Source: Kitasatospora sp. A2-31 (lineage in GTDB: Bacteria; Actinomycetota; Actinomycetes; Streptomycetales; Streptomycetaceae). Taken from it: DNA of 64,000 nt. Where the stretch lies: assembly GCF_022288725.1 (NCBI RefSeq), contig NZ_JAKNTA010000006.1, forward strand, positions 65,278 through 129,277. The letters run 5' to 3'. A program made the position numbers and the translations under genes. Shown in pieces: positions 26,863 through 35,904 of the stretch. The number at the start of each line of letters is the position of its first letter. Position 1 is the first letter of the stretch. Under the pieces are notes generated by a model that saw only the letters and a program-made list of their open reading frames with translations, ran no database searches and was not told where the DNA came from.

Positions 26863-28968
26863 ATGAACAAGCTGTTCTCGCGTCAGACGGACCGGGGCGA
26901 ATCGCACGTCCGGGCCACGGCAGCGACGGCGGCCACGGACGACGACCTCAGCTCCATACCGGTCCCCGAAGCCCCTTACGACTACGCTCACTTCAGCCGA
27001 CTGGCCGGGCCCGCCACCGAACCGACCACCGAAGCCGAACCGACCACCGAAGCCGAACCGACCCGCGCCACCGAACCGACCCGCGCCACCGAACCGACCG
27101 CCGTCGCAGCAGTCGGAGCCCCGCCGCCCTACCGCGTCCAGTACCGCAGCCTGCTGCGACGCGAGCCGCACCGCCTCCGAGCGGCGCTGCTCCTGCTCGC
27201 CGCCCCCGTCGTCGAGGCGGTGCTCCTCGTCTGGCTGCTTCTCCCCGGCCACTGGCCGGTCCGACCGGGCGAGACGCACACCTGGCTGCTGATCGGCGAC
27301 AAGGTGATGATCGGGATCATCGCGGTGGTCGAGGTGTTCCGGCTGGTCAACGTCGTCTCCAACACCCACGCGACGCTGGTCGCCCGCGACCCGGTCCCGG
27401 TCACACCGGAGAGGGGCACCCGGGTCGCGTTCCTCACCACCTGCGTGCCGGGCAAGGAGCCGCCCGAGATGGTGCGGGCCACCCTCACCGCCGCACTGGC
27501 CGTCCGGCACGACGGCCCGTACGACGTCTGGCTGCTGGACGAGGGAAACGATCCTGCGATGCGGGCCCTGTGCACCGAACTGGGCGCGTGCCACTTCAGC
27601 CGGCACGGGATCGAGCGGTGGAACCAGCCCAAGGGCCGCTTTCGCGCCAAGACCAAACACGGCAACTACAACAGCTGGCTCCAGGCCCACGGCCCCGACT
27701 ACGACTTCTGGGTCTCGGTGGACACCGACCACGTGCCGCTGCCGGAGTTCTGCGAGCGGATGCTCGGCTACTTCCGCGACCCCGACGTGGCGTTCGTGGT
27801 CGGGCCCCAGGTGTACGGGAACTACCGCAGCTCCGGTTCGGCCGTCACCAAGTTCTCGGAGAGCCAGCAGTTCCTCTTCCACTCGCTGATCCAGCGGGCC
27901 GGGAACCGTTACGGCGCACCGATGTTCGTCGGCACCAACAACGCCGTCCGGATCAGCGCGCTGCAGTCCATCGGCGGTCTGTACGACTCGATCACCGAGG
28001 ACATGGCCACCGGCCTGGAGTTCCACCGCCGCCGCAACCCGGGCACCGGCGCGCGATGGAAGTCGGTCTACACGCCGGACGTGCTGGCGGTCGGCGAGGG
28101 GCCCTCGTCCTGGACGGACTTCTTCTCCCAGCAGCTGCGGTGGAGCCGGGGCACCTACGAGACCCTGCTCACCCAGTACTGGCGGGCGGCCTGGCGGCTC
28201 TCGCCCGGCCGGCTGCTCAACTACACGCTGATGGTCTGCTTCTACCCGATGGCGGCGCTGACGTGGCTGCTCGGCGGGCTGTCCAGCGTGCTCTACCTGG
28301 GCTTCGGCGCCTCCGGTGTCCACGTCTCGTCCGAGATCTGGATGATGCTGTACAGCGACGCGGCCGCGCTGCAGGTCCTGCTCTACACCTGGAACCGGAA
28401 GCACAACGTCAGCCCCCACGAGCCGGCCGGGTCCTCCGGGGTGGCGGGCATGGTGATGTCGGCGCTCTGCGGGCCGATTTACGCAGCATCGTTTCTGCAA
28501 GCGGCGCTTCGACGGCGAAGCCGCTTCGTGGTGACACCCAAGGGCGACTCGGCCAGCCCGGACCGGCCGGCGACGTTCCGGATCCACCTCTTCTGGGCGT
28601 TGGTGTTCGGCGGCGCCGTCACCGCCTCGTTCTTCACCGGCCACGACCACCTCGCCATGCGCACGTGGGCCTGCCTGGCGCTGTTCCTCAGCCTGCTCCC
28701 GATGCTGGTGCTGGCGGCGGACACCGTCCGCCGACGCCGGGCCCGCCCCACGTCCACCCTCTCGATCACCGGCACCACCGGTACCACTGGCACCACCGGC
28801 ACCACCCCCAAGCCGGCCACCTCCACCACTCACGCCACCACTCCGAGAGTCCCGGCCCAGGGCCGCACCCCCACCACCCCCGCCCGGTCCGCCGCCGGCA
28901 CTGCCCCCGCCCCCGCCGCCGCGCCCACAGTCACGGCGCCCACCGCCACGGCGCCCACCGCACGCTGA
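26863..28968 (+). CDS. cslA: Cellulose synthase-like glycosyltransferase CslA
   Basis: A 701-residue GT2 processive glycosyltransferase in the membrane. After a tail with six-residue repeats (EPTTEA/EPTRAT, about residues 47-80) come two membrane helices, the GT2 core with VSVDTDH (second Asp motif), ITEDMATG (catalytic-base motif), QQLRW (product-binding QxxRW), and further membrane helices. In Streptomyces coelicolor CslA makes a beta-glucan at hyphal tips, needed for aerial growth on osmolyte-rich media and for attachment. The ATG at 26863 has GGGGGGAG 6 bases upstream. The last 75 residues are Thr/Pro/Ala-rich and include a TGT repeat. glxA follows after 33 bases, so they form one operon. 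Confidence 0.93.
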   Translation: MNKLFSRQTDRGESHVRATAATAATDDDLSSIPVPEAPYDYAHFSRLAGPATEPTTEAEPTTEAEPTRATEPTRATEPTAVAAVGAPPPYRVQYRSLLRREPHRLRAALLLLAAPVVEAVLLVWLLLPGHWPVRPGETHTWLLIGDKVMIGIIAVVEVFRLVNVVSNTHATLVARDPVPVTPERGTRVAFLTTCVPGKEPPEMVRATLTAALAVRHDGPYDVWLLDEGNDPAMRALCTELGACHFSRHGIERWNQPKGRFRAKTKHGNYNSWLQAHGPDYDFWVSVDTDHVPLPEFCERMLGYFRDPDVAFVVGPQVYGNYRSSGSAVTKFSESQQFLFHSLIQRAGNRYGAPMFVGTNNAVRISALQSIGGLYDSITEDMATGLEFHRRRNPGTGARWKSVYTPDVLAVGEGPSSWTDFFSQQLRWSRGTYETLLTQYWRAAWRLSPGRLLNYTLMVCFYPMAALTWLLGGLSSVLYLGFGASGVHVSSEIWMMLYSDAAALQVLLYTWNRKHNVSPHEPAGSSGVAGMVMSALCGPIYAASFLQAALRRRSRFVVTPKGDSASPDRPATFRIHLFWALVFGGAVTASFFTGHDHLAMRTWACLALFLSLLPMLVLAADTVRRRRARPTSTLSITGTTGTTGTTGTTPKPATSTTHATTPRVPAQGRTPTTPARSAAGTAPAPAAAPTVTAPTATAPTAR

Positions 28969-29001
28969 ACCCGAGCCCGGAGCACGAGGGGACCGACCAC
29001 C

Positions 29002-30933
29002 GTGAAGATCCGCAACGCCGGCCGCACCAGGCGCTTCGCCCTCGGCAGCACGGTCGCGCTGACCGTGGCCGGGATGAACGCGCCGGCCGTGCTCGGCTTC
29101 GCCAACGAGCAGTACCACCAGTACGTGATCAACCGCGCCGAGTACAAGGCCGAGTACGGCCACTGGCAGACCGTCACCCTGCCCGCCGGCTTCCGGATCA
29201 ACGCCATCCACGCCACCCTGCTGCGGACCGGCAAGATACTGATCATCGCGGGCTCCGGCAACGACCAACGGCAGTTCGACGCGGGCAGCTTCAAGAGCCT
29301 GCTCTGGGATCCGGCCAAGAACACCTACAAGCCGGTCCCGACCCCGGCCGACATGTTCTGCGGCGGCCACACCGCGCTCCCGGACGGCCGCCTGCTGGTG
29401 GCCGGGGGCACCCTGCGCTACGAGGCGCTGGACGGCGCCGTGAAGAAGGCGGCCGGCACCATGCGGGTGCGCAACGAGAACCCCGATGCCGCCCGTACCC
29501 TCCCCAAGGGCACGGTGTTCACCGCGCCGAACGGCCACGCGTACGTGTCCACCGCCGCGGTCACCGTCCCGGCGGCGGTCAAGACCGGCGCCGGGGACCG
29601 GACGGTCGTCACCGCGAGCGAGCAGCACGTCTTCGTCGAGGCGGTGGCAGCGGGGGCCGACTACGTCGCCGACGCGCCCGCCCAGTACACGATCAAGGGA
29701 CTGAGCGGCGCCGACGCCCGCAACCTCTACGGCATGGCGGACCGCCTCACGCTGGAGAAGCAGGACTTCCAGGGCATCCGCTCCGCCTTCGAGTTCAACC
29801 CGGACACCGAGCTCTACGAGCCGGTCACCGACATGGCGTACGCCCGCTGGTACCCGACCCTCACCGGGCTGGGCGACGGACGGGTGGTCACCGTCTCCGG
29901 GCTCGACGACACCGGGCAGATCCTCAGCGGCAACGACAACGAGATCTACGACCCGGTGAGCAAGACCTGGTCCAAGGCACCCGACCGCTACTTCCCCACC
30001 TACCCGTCGATCTTCCTCACCGCCTCCGGCAAGCTCTTCTACTCGGGCTCCAACGCCGGCTACGGGCCGGCCGACAAGGGCCGGGAGCCGGGGCTCTGGG
30101 ACCTCAAGGACAACAGCTTCCAGCCGGTGCCGGGGCTGCGGGACCCGGCGCTGACCGAGACCTCGTCCTCGGTGCTGCTCCCGCCGGCCCAGGCGCAGAA
30201 GGTGATGGTGCTCGGCGGGGGCGGGGTGGGCGAGTCACCGCTGTCCTCCGCCCGGACCGACATCGCCGACCTGTCCGCCGCCAAGCCCGCGTTCACCCCT
30301 GGCCCGGACCTCCCGGCGGGCGGCACCCGGTACCTCAACAGCGTGATCCTGCCGGACGACACCGTGTTCACCACCGGCGGCTCCAGCGGCTACCGGGGCA
30401 AGCACAAGAGCGACCTGCTCAAGGCGCAGGTCTACCACCCGGACACCAACACCTTCACCACCGCCGCCGATCCGACCGTCGGCCGGAACTACCACTCCGA
30501 GGCGCTGCTGCTGCCGGACGGCCGCGTGGTCGTCCTCGGTTCCAACCCGCTCTTCAACGACCGGGCCGACACCGAACCGGGCACCTTCGAGCAGCGGATC
30601 GAGATCTACACGCCGCCGTACCTGTTCCACGGCGAGCGCCCGCAGCTGACCGGCGCGCCGGAGACCGCCAGGCTCGGCGGGACGATCACGGTCGACTCGC
30701 CGAACGCCGGGAGCATCGTCACCGCGAAGCTGATCCGGCCGAGCTCGGTGACCCATGCGACGGACGTCGAGCAGCGGTCGGTCGCCCTGGACGTCGGTGC
30801 CCGCAAGGACGGCGCCGTCGCGCTCACCCTGCCCGCCAACGCCGATCTGCTGCCACCGGGTTGGTACATGCTGTTCGTGACGGACGACGCCGGGACCCCG
30901 TCGGTGGCCCGCTGGATCAGGGTGACGGGCTGA
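29002..30933 (+). CDS. glxA: Radical copper oxidase GlxA (galactose/glyoxal oxidase family)
   Basis: A 643-residue exported enzyme: Tat-like start (GRTRRFALGS), kelch-type repeats (PDGRLLVAGG, GDGRVVTVSG, PDGRVVVLGS) and the C-terminal DUF1929 domain. The mononuclear copper site can be traced: Cys120 in MFCGGH and Tyr284 in RWYPT (expected thioether pair, with Trp283 next to it), Tyr497-His498 in RNYHSEALL, and His585 in SVTHATD. The 87-residue distance from His498 to His585 fits galactose oxidase. In S. lividans GlxA is required with CslA for glycan deposition at hyphal tips. It presumably oxidises a sugar alcohol group of the CslA product, giving hydrogen peroxide. Confidence 0.93.
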   Translation: MKIRNAGRTRRFALGSTVALTVAGMNAPAVLGFANEQYHQYVINRAEYKAEYGHWQTVTLPAGFRINAIHATLLRTGKILIIAGSGNDQRQFDAGSFKSLLWDPAKNTYKPVPTPADMFCGGHTALPDGRLLVAGGTLRYEALDGAVKKAAGTMRVRNENPDAARTLPKGTVFTAPNGHAYVSTAAVTVPAAVKTGAGDRTVVTASEQHVFVEAVAAGADYVADAPAQYTIKGLSGADARNLYGMADRLTLEKQDFQGIRSAFEFNPDTELYEPVTDMAYARWYPTLTGLGDGRVVTVSGLDDTGQILSGNDNEIYDPVSKTWSKAPDRYFPTYPSIFLTASGKLFYSGSNAGYGPADKGREPGLWDLKDNSFQPVPGLRDPALTETSSSVLLPPAQAQKVMVLGGGGVGESPLSSARTDIADLSAAKPAFTPGPDLPAGGTRYLNSVILPDDTVFTTGGSSGYRGKHKSDLLKAQVYHPDTNTFTTAADPTVGRNYHSEALLLPDGRVVVLGSNPLFNDRADTEPGTFEQRIEIYTPPYLFHGERPQLTGAPETARLGGTITVDSPNAGSIVTAKLIRPSSVTHATDVEQRSVALDVGARKDGAVALTLPANADLLPPGWYMLFVTDDAGTPSVARWIRVTG

Positions 30934-31117
30934 GGCGCGTCCGGCGGGCCGCCCCCACGAGACCTGCGAGACCCGAGGGGCCCGAATGCCCGGCCGGAGC
31001 CCGGCGGGCCCGAGCCCGCAGGCCCGAGGGCCCGACGGGAGCCCGGCGGGCCCGGCCCCGCAGACCCTCGACGGCCGACAGGGCCGGGCCCTGTCCGCGG
31101 ATCCCGCCGCGCGTGAG
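30934..31117. repeat. GC-rich direct repeat between convergent glxA and GH6 genes
   Basis: The gap is built from GAGCCCGGCGGGCCCG-like units (about 30997 and 31036), each followed by CCCGCAG. These can fold into several hairpins and probably stop transcription from both sides. Confidence 0.5.
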
Positions 31118-32266
31118 CTACGCGCCCCCGCGCGCGAGCCCCAGGGCGTACGGCAGCCAGAACTCGCCCGCCCTGGGCTCGCCGCGGCCGCACTCGCCGT
31201 CGGACTCGCCGGGGTTCTTGATCCAGAGGTAGGCGTCCACTCCGGGCCGGCCGGTGGAAGCGGTGGGCGGCTCGCCGAGTGCCCGGCCGGGCGGGTTGCA
31301 CCAGGCGTCGGCGCCGAGCGGGCCGTTGCCGTTGCGGCTGGTGTCGATGACGAAGGGCTTCCCGCCCAGCGCGGCGGAGAGCTCCGCGCCGTAGGCCGCG
31401 TTCCGGTCGGTGGCGTAGAAGTTGGAGACGTTGACCGCGAAGCCGTCCGCCGTGGCGATGCCGGATTTGCGCAGGGCCTCGGCCATCGCGGACGGGTCCT
31501 GCGCCCAGCCGGGGTTCCCCGCGTCCAGGTAGACCTTCACCTGCGGACGCTTCTTCAACTCCTGCACCGCGAAGGCCAGCAGGCCGTACCGCTCGGCGGC
31601 GGCCGCGCCCTTCACCCCGCAGGCGTCCAGGGTGTGTGCGACGGCGTCCGGCTCCAGCACGACCCAGGCCCGGCGGTCCCCGAGCGCCTCGCCCAGGCCG
31701 GTGATCCAGGAACGGTAGGCCGCGGCGTCGGCCGCGCCGCCCGCCGAGTACTGGCCGCAGTCGCGGTGCGGGATGTTGTAGGCGACGAAGACCGGGGTGC
31801 GGTCCACCGCCGCGGCCCGGCGGCTCACCTGCTCGGCGATGCCCTTGGCCGCCTGGTCCCCGAGCCACTGCGAGGAGGGCTGGGCCGCGATCCTCAGGAG
31901 CGTGTCGGCCTCGGCCGTCCGCCCCTGGCTGCGCAGGGCGACGAGTTGCCGGGCGGCCGAGGTCTGGTCCGAGACGTAGAAGGCCTGCCCCGGCAGCTGG
32001 GTCAGCCCGGCGGCGGAACCGCCGGCATCACCCCCGCCGGTCTGCCCGCCGGCCCCCACCGACGCCGAGGCACCCCCCGAGCCGGCGACCCCGCCCGATC
32101 CGGACGCGCCCCCGGACACGCCCCCGGACGACGCGCTCCCCGACACGGCCCCGCCCGAACCGTTCGTCGCCCCACTGCCGTTGCACCCCGCAACGGCGGC
32201 CAGGCAGCCCAACACGGCCACCCCCGCGGCCAGCCGGAATCCCAGCCCTCGCCCTAACCGGCGCAC
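31118..32266 (-). CDS. cslZ: Glycoside hydrolase family 6 lipoprotein (CslZ-like endoglucanase)
   Basis: A 382-residue GH6 protein: lipobox ending AVAGC at about residue 26, a Gly/Ser linker to about residue 90, then the catalytic domain with VFVAYNIPHRDCGQYSAGGA, WVVLEPDAVAH (catalytic Asp region), VYLDAGNPGWA, FAVNVSNFYAT, FVIDTSRNGNG and YLWIKNPGESDGEC. It should cut beta-1,4-glucan on the cell surface. Next to cslA-glxA it matches the role of CslZ, the endoglucanase of the S. coelicolor locus, though here it is on the opposite strand and convergent. The GTG at 32266 has GGGGAGG 8 bases upstream. Confidence 0.9.
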   Translation of the reverse strand: MRRLGRGLGFRLAAGVAVLGCLAAVAGCNGSGATNGSGGAVSGSASSGGVSGGASGSGGVAGSGGASASVGAGGQTGGGDAGGSAAGLTQLPGQAFYVSDQTSAARQLVALRSQGRTAEADTLLRIAAQPSSQWLGDQAAKGIAEQVSRRAAAVDRTPVFVAYNIPHRDCGQYSAGGAADAAAYRSWITGLGEALGDRRAWVVLEPDAVAHTLDACGVKGAAAAERYGLLAFAVQELKKRPQVKVYLDAGNPGWAQDPSAMAEALRKSGIATADGFAVNVSNFYATDRNAAYGAELSAALGGKPFVIDTSRNGNGPLGADAWCNPPGRALGEPPTASTGRPGVDAYLWIKNPGESDGECGRGEPRAGEFWLPYALGLARGGA

Positions 32267-32416
32267 GTAACGCCCCTCCCCAGACCCGGTCCGGCGACCC
32301 GGTCGGAACCCAGCTTCGCACACCGGGTACCGACCGGCAGCCGAGGCCGGTGAACAGCGGACGGCGGCAACAGGGGCGGCGGTGGGTGGGCGAGGCGTCG
32401 ACCCGCCCCGGCCACC

Positions 32417-33145
32417 TCAGCCCTGCTTGAGGTTCGGCACCTGCCAGTCGATCGGGTCCACGCCGAAGCCGGCCAGCGCGTCGTTGATCTGCGAGAACGG
32501 GCGGCTGCCGAAGAACAGCTTGGCGGAGAGCGGCGACGGGTGCGCGCCCTGGACCACCACGTGCTTCTCGGTGTCGATCAGCGGGAGCTTCTTCTTGGCG
32601 TAGTTGCCCCAGAGCACGAAGACGACCGGCTCCTCGCGCGCGCTCACCGCCTTGATCACGGCGTCGGTGAACTTCTCCCAGCCCTTGGCCTTGTGCGAGT
32701 TGGCCTCGTGCGCGCGCACCGTGAGCACCGCGTTCAGCAGCAGCACGCCCTGCTCGGCCCAGTGCATCAGGTAGCCGTTGTCGGGGGCCGGGATGCCCAG
32801 GTCGGCGTCCAGCTCCTTGAAGATGTTGCGCAGCGACGGCGGCGTCTTGGTGCCCGGCAGCACGGAGAAGCTCATGCCGTGGGCCTGACCGTCGTCGTGG
32901 TACGGGTCCTGGCCGAGGACGAGGACGCGGACCTTCTCGTACGGGGTGGCCTCCAGCGCCGAGAACTCCTGGCCGCTGGGCGGGAACACCTGGTGCTCCG
33001 CGCGCTCGGCCGCCACGAAGGCCGCCAGCTCGGCGAAGTACGGCTTCTCCGTCTCGGCGCCCAGCACCTCGCGCCAGGACTCGGGCAGCTCCAGCCCGGC
33101 ACCCGCTCCAGCCTCGACCACGCCCGCCTCGACCGTGTCCGTCAC
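32417..33145 (-). CDS. ung: Uracil-DNA glycosylase
   Basis: A 242-residue family 1 uracil-DNA glycosylase that removes uracil from DNA to start base excision repair. All motifs are present: the water-activating loop VLGQDPYHDD, the PPSLRNIFKE proline loop, LLLNAVLTVR, VFVLWGNYAKKK, and the minor-groove loop GAHPSPLSAK. The first 20 residues are a Val/Ala/Gly/Glu-rich tail. Monocistronic. Confidence 0.96.
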   Translation of the reverse strand: MTDTVEAGVVEAGAGAGLELPESWREVLGAETEKPYFAELAAFVAAERAEHQVFPPSGQEFSALEATPYEKVRVLVLGQDPYHDDGQAHGMSFSVLPGTKTPPSLRNIFKELDADLGIPAPDNGYLMHWAEQGVLLLNAVLTVRAHEANSHKAKGWEKFTDAVIKAVSAREEPVVFVLWGNYAKKKLPLIDTEKHVVVQGAHPSPLSAKLFFGSRPFSQINDALAGFGVDPIDWQVPNLKQG

Positions 33146-33265
33146 GACATCAACCTCCCACCGGACGGCCGCTCACCGCCGCACCGCCCCGACCTCGGGC
33201 GCACCGCACCGCTTGCGCCGCACGCCCTCTTTCCACACCGAACGCTACACAGACCGACTGACACT

Positions 33266-34633
33266 TCACTGCGCCGCGGGCCGGCCGGCCCCCGCGGAAC
33301 CGTCGTTCGCCCCCGCACCTGCCGTCGCACCCGCCGTCGCAGGCGGCGCGGACCCGGCCGCCACGGGCACCGCGGACCCTGCCGCCGCGGGCACAGCCGC
33401 GGCCGCAGCCCGCTCCACCCGGACGTGCTCGACGACGTTCAGCACCACCAGCGCCACCGCCAGGACCGCCAGCACCACGATGGCCGGCCGCCGCACCATC
33501 ACCGGGACCAGCGCCAGCACCACCGCCGCCGCCACGATCCGGGTGGTCGACACCGCGCGGAACATCATCCACCGGGTGTAGCCGAAGGTCAGCAGGTACA
33601 GCCCGCAGCCCCCGTACAGCAGCGCCACCGAGCCCGGGCCGAGCGACTGCCGCGGGTCGGCCACCGTCTCGCCGAAGCCGACCGCCACCGCGATCACCGC
33701 GGCCACCAGCGCCAGGTGGCCGTACTGGAAGATCCGGCGGATCATGTCGCGGCGCGAGTCCGCGACCGTGACGGCGTGCCGCATGGCGTCCGCCGCGTAG
33801 ACGAAGTACTGCCACCAGAGCCCGCAGGAGATGGTGAATGCGGCTGCCACCGCGGCGAGTTCGACCGCGTCCAGGCGCGCGTTCGCGGCCGTGGCGCCGA
33901 TCCCGACGATCGACTCGCCGAGCGCCACCAGCAGGAAGAGCGCGAACCGCTCCGGCATGTGGGACGGGTGGTAGGCCACCCGGGCCAGCCGGCTGCGGAA
34001 GATCAGCGGGGCGGAGAGGTCGCACGCCGCCGCGAGCGCCCAGAGCACCGTCCGCGGCCCTTCCGGCAACAGCCCGCCCGCCAGCAGCAGCGGGCCGCTG
34101 ACCAGCACGCCCACGCCGTACGGCCCGCGCCAGACGCCCGGGATGCGGATCAGCACCAGCAGCAGCACCACCCGGGCCGCCCAGTACCCGGCCCCGAGCA
34201 GCAGGCCCCGGCCCTCGTACGCGGCGGGCACGGCGAGTGCCATGAAGAGGCCGGCCAGGCCCACCGCGAGGATGCCGATCCGGCCCTTCGGGGTGTCCAC
34301 GTCCCGGATGTTGGCCTGCACGGTGGTGCCGACCCAGCACCAGTACACGGGTACGAACACGACGAGGGCCCGGGCGACGCCGGCCCAGTCGTGGTGGTGG
34401 TGCAGCAGGCCGGAGACCTGGGTGATCGCGAAGACGAAGACCAGGTCGAAGTAGAGCTCCGCCCAGGTGACGCGCTTCTCCTCGACCGGACCCGCGCCGC
34501 CCTCCGCCCCCGGCGCCCCGGCCGCCCCGGCCTCCGCCCCCGGCGGCGCGGCCGACGTCCCGCCCTGCGTCGCGGCCGACGTCCCGCCCGTCGGGTCCGG
34601 CCCCCCGGCCGGCTCCCCCGTCCTTGTGCTCAT
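33266..34633 (-). CDS. Low temperature requirement protein A (LtrA) family membrane protein
   Basis: A 455-residue integral membrane protein with ten to twelve hydrophobic segments. It carries the LtrA family start (VTWAELYFDLVFVFAITQVSGLL), HMPERFALFLLVALGESIVGIG and the later FGYTRWM region. The family is named after a Listeria locus needed for growth in the cold; its biochemical role is unknown. Both ends are Ala/Gly/Pro-rich tails. The ATG at 34633 is chosen because GAGGAGG lies just upstream; the frame runs another 17 codons. Confidence 0.9.
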   Translation of the reverse strand: MSTRTGEPAGGPDPTGGTSAATQGGTSAAPPGAEAGAAGAPGAEGGAGPVEEKRVTWAELYFDLVFVFAITQVSGLLHHHHDWAGVARALVVFVPVYWCWVGTTVQANIRDVDTPKGRIGILAVGLAGLFMALAVPAAYEGRGLLLGAGYWAARVVLLLVLIRIPGVWRGPYGVGVLVSGPLLLAGGLLPEGPRTVLWALAAACDLSAPLIFRSRLARVAYHPSHMPERFALFLLVALGESIVGIGATAANARLDAVELAAVAAAFTISCGLWWQYFVYAADAMRHAVTVADSRRDMIRRIFQYGHLALVAAVIAVAVGFGETVADPRQSLGPGSVALLYGGCGLYLLTFGYTRWMMFRAVSTTRIVAAAVVLALVPVMVRRPAIVVLAVLAVALVVLNVVEHVRVERAAAAAVPAAAGSAVPVAAGSAPPATAGATAGAGANDGSAGAGRPAAQ

Positions 34634-34691
34634 CCGCCCCTCCTCGGCGATCACGGACGCACCGTGCACGGACTCACCCCGCACAGCGCGC

Positions 34692-34727
34692 GGGCCCTCC
34701 CCCGGCCGGACGGCCGGGAGAGGGCCC
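34692..34727 (-). terminator. Terminator of the HAD phosphatase gene
   Basis: Two 17-base arms with one mismatch (34692-34708, 34711-34727) follow the HAD stop codon on the minus strand. Confidence 0.65.
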
Positions 34728-34744
34728 GAACAACAGAACGAACG

Positions 34745-35524
34745 CTAGATCAGTTCGACCAGGTCCGCGATGGAGTTGACCACCCGGGTCGGCCGGTACG
34801 GGAAACGCTCCACGTCGGCGGCGGCCGTGAGCCCGGTGAGGACCAGGATGGTCTCCATGCCCGCCTCCATGCCCGCCACGATGTCGGTGTCCATCCGGTC
34901 GCCGATCATGACGGCGGACTCCGAGTGGGCGCCGGCCGTGTTGAGCGCCTCGCGCATCATCAGCGGGTTGGGCTTGCCGACGAAGTAGGGCTCGACGCCG
35001 GTCGCCTTGGTGATCAGCGCCGCGACCGAACCGGTGGCCGGCAGCACGCCCTCGGTGGACGGGCCGGTCTCGTCCGGGTTGGTGCAGATGAACCGGGCGC
35101 CCTGGTTGATCAGCCGGATCGCCTTGGTGAGCGCCTCGAAGCTGTAGGTGCGGGTCTCGCCGAGGACGACGTAGTCCGGGTTGTTGTCGGTCAGCACGTA
35201 GCCGGCCTGGTAGAGCGCGGTGGTGAGGCCCGCCTCGCCGATCACGTACGCGGTGCCGCCCGGGCGCTGGCCCTTGAGGAACTGCGCGGTGGCCAGGGCG
35301 GACGTCCAGATGGACTCCTCCGGCACGTCCAGGCCCATGCCGGCCAGGCGGGCGCTGAGGTCGCGCGGGGTGTAGATCGAGTTGTTGGTGAGCACCAGGA
35401 ACGGCTTGCCGGACTCCCGCAGCCGGCGCAGGAACTCCTCCGCGCCGGGGATCGGCGTGCCCTCGTGGATGAGGACCCCGTCCATGTCGGTCAGCCAGGA
35501 CTCGATGGGCTTGCGGTCTGCCAC
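34745..35524 (-). CDS. HAD-IIA family phosphatase (NagD-like)
   Basis: A 259-residue HAD hydrolase. Motif I is WLTDMDGVL (nucleophile and acid Asp), motif II LVLTNNS, motif III with the Lys in VGKPNPLMM, motif IV MIGDRMDTDI. The large cap between motifs II and III (YVIGEAGLTTAL, VVLGETRTYSFEAL, FICTNPDETGPS) is the type IIA cap of NagD and phosphoglycolate phosphatases. It dephosphorylates small metabolites; the preferred one is unknown. The GTG at 35524 has GGGAG 8 bases before it. Confidence 0.93.
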   Translation of the reverse strand: MADRKPIESWLTDMDGVLIHEGTPIPGAEEFLRRLRESGKPFLVLTNNSIYTPRDLSARLAGMGLDVPEESIWTSALATAQFLKGQRPGGTAYVIGEAGLTTALYQAGYVLTDNNPDYVVLGETRTYSFEALTKAIRLINQGARFICTNPDETGPSTEGVLPATGSVAALITKATGVEPYFVGKPNPLMMREALNTAGAHSESAVMIGDRMDTDIVAGMEAGMETILVLTGLTAAADVERFPYRPTRVVNSIADLVELI

Positions 35525-35904
35525 GTGCGTGTCTCCCGAAGTCTTGCAACGTCTTGCGATGGTCGTACGAACCTTCGGCGCACCGCCGTCACCGTTGCGC
35601 CTCCCACCGGCCGGACCCTCCCCGGGACACCGGACCGCCGGGGGTACTGCTGGCTGCCCCGACGGGGCACAGCCTAATCCGCACGCCAGGCCGACGACAG
35701 CGAGGTCCCGCTCTCCGTGCCGCCGCCCGGAGACCGGCGCGGGCAACCGCCTTCCGGGGCCGGAGGATCCGCCCGGCACCGCACTTGCCTCAAAGGCTCC
35801 TTAAGCAGCCCCTAACCGCACTGATGACCCCTCAGTACGGCCGCCGCGCGGGTCTAGCGTGAGCGGCACCACCCTCACCGCGCTCCTCGGAGGAGTCCCC
35901 TGCC
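35525..35904. other. Intergenic region between the HAD and LPMO genes
   Basis: No gene is supported in these 380 bases. The part from 35785 to 35870 is less GC-rich (TTAAGCAGCCCCTAA) and contains TCTAGCGT near 35853, a plausible -10 area for the LPMO gene. A GGAGGAG ribosome site precedes its ATG. Confidence 0.5.

Noticed and set aside
26511..31232. A 1573-residue open frame on the plus strand across cslA and glxA
   Set aside because: It is a second-frame shadow of two clearly recognised genes; its sequence is Arg/Pro/His-rich without domains. Long false frames are normal at this GC content.
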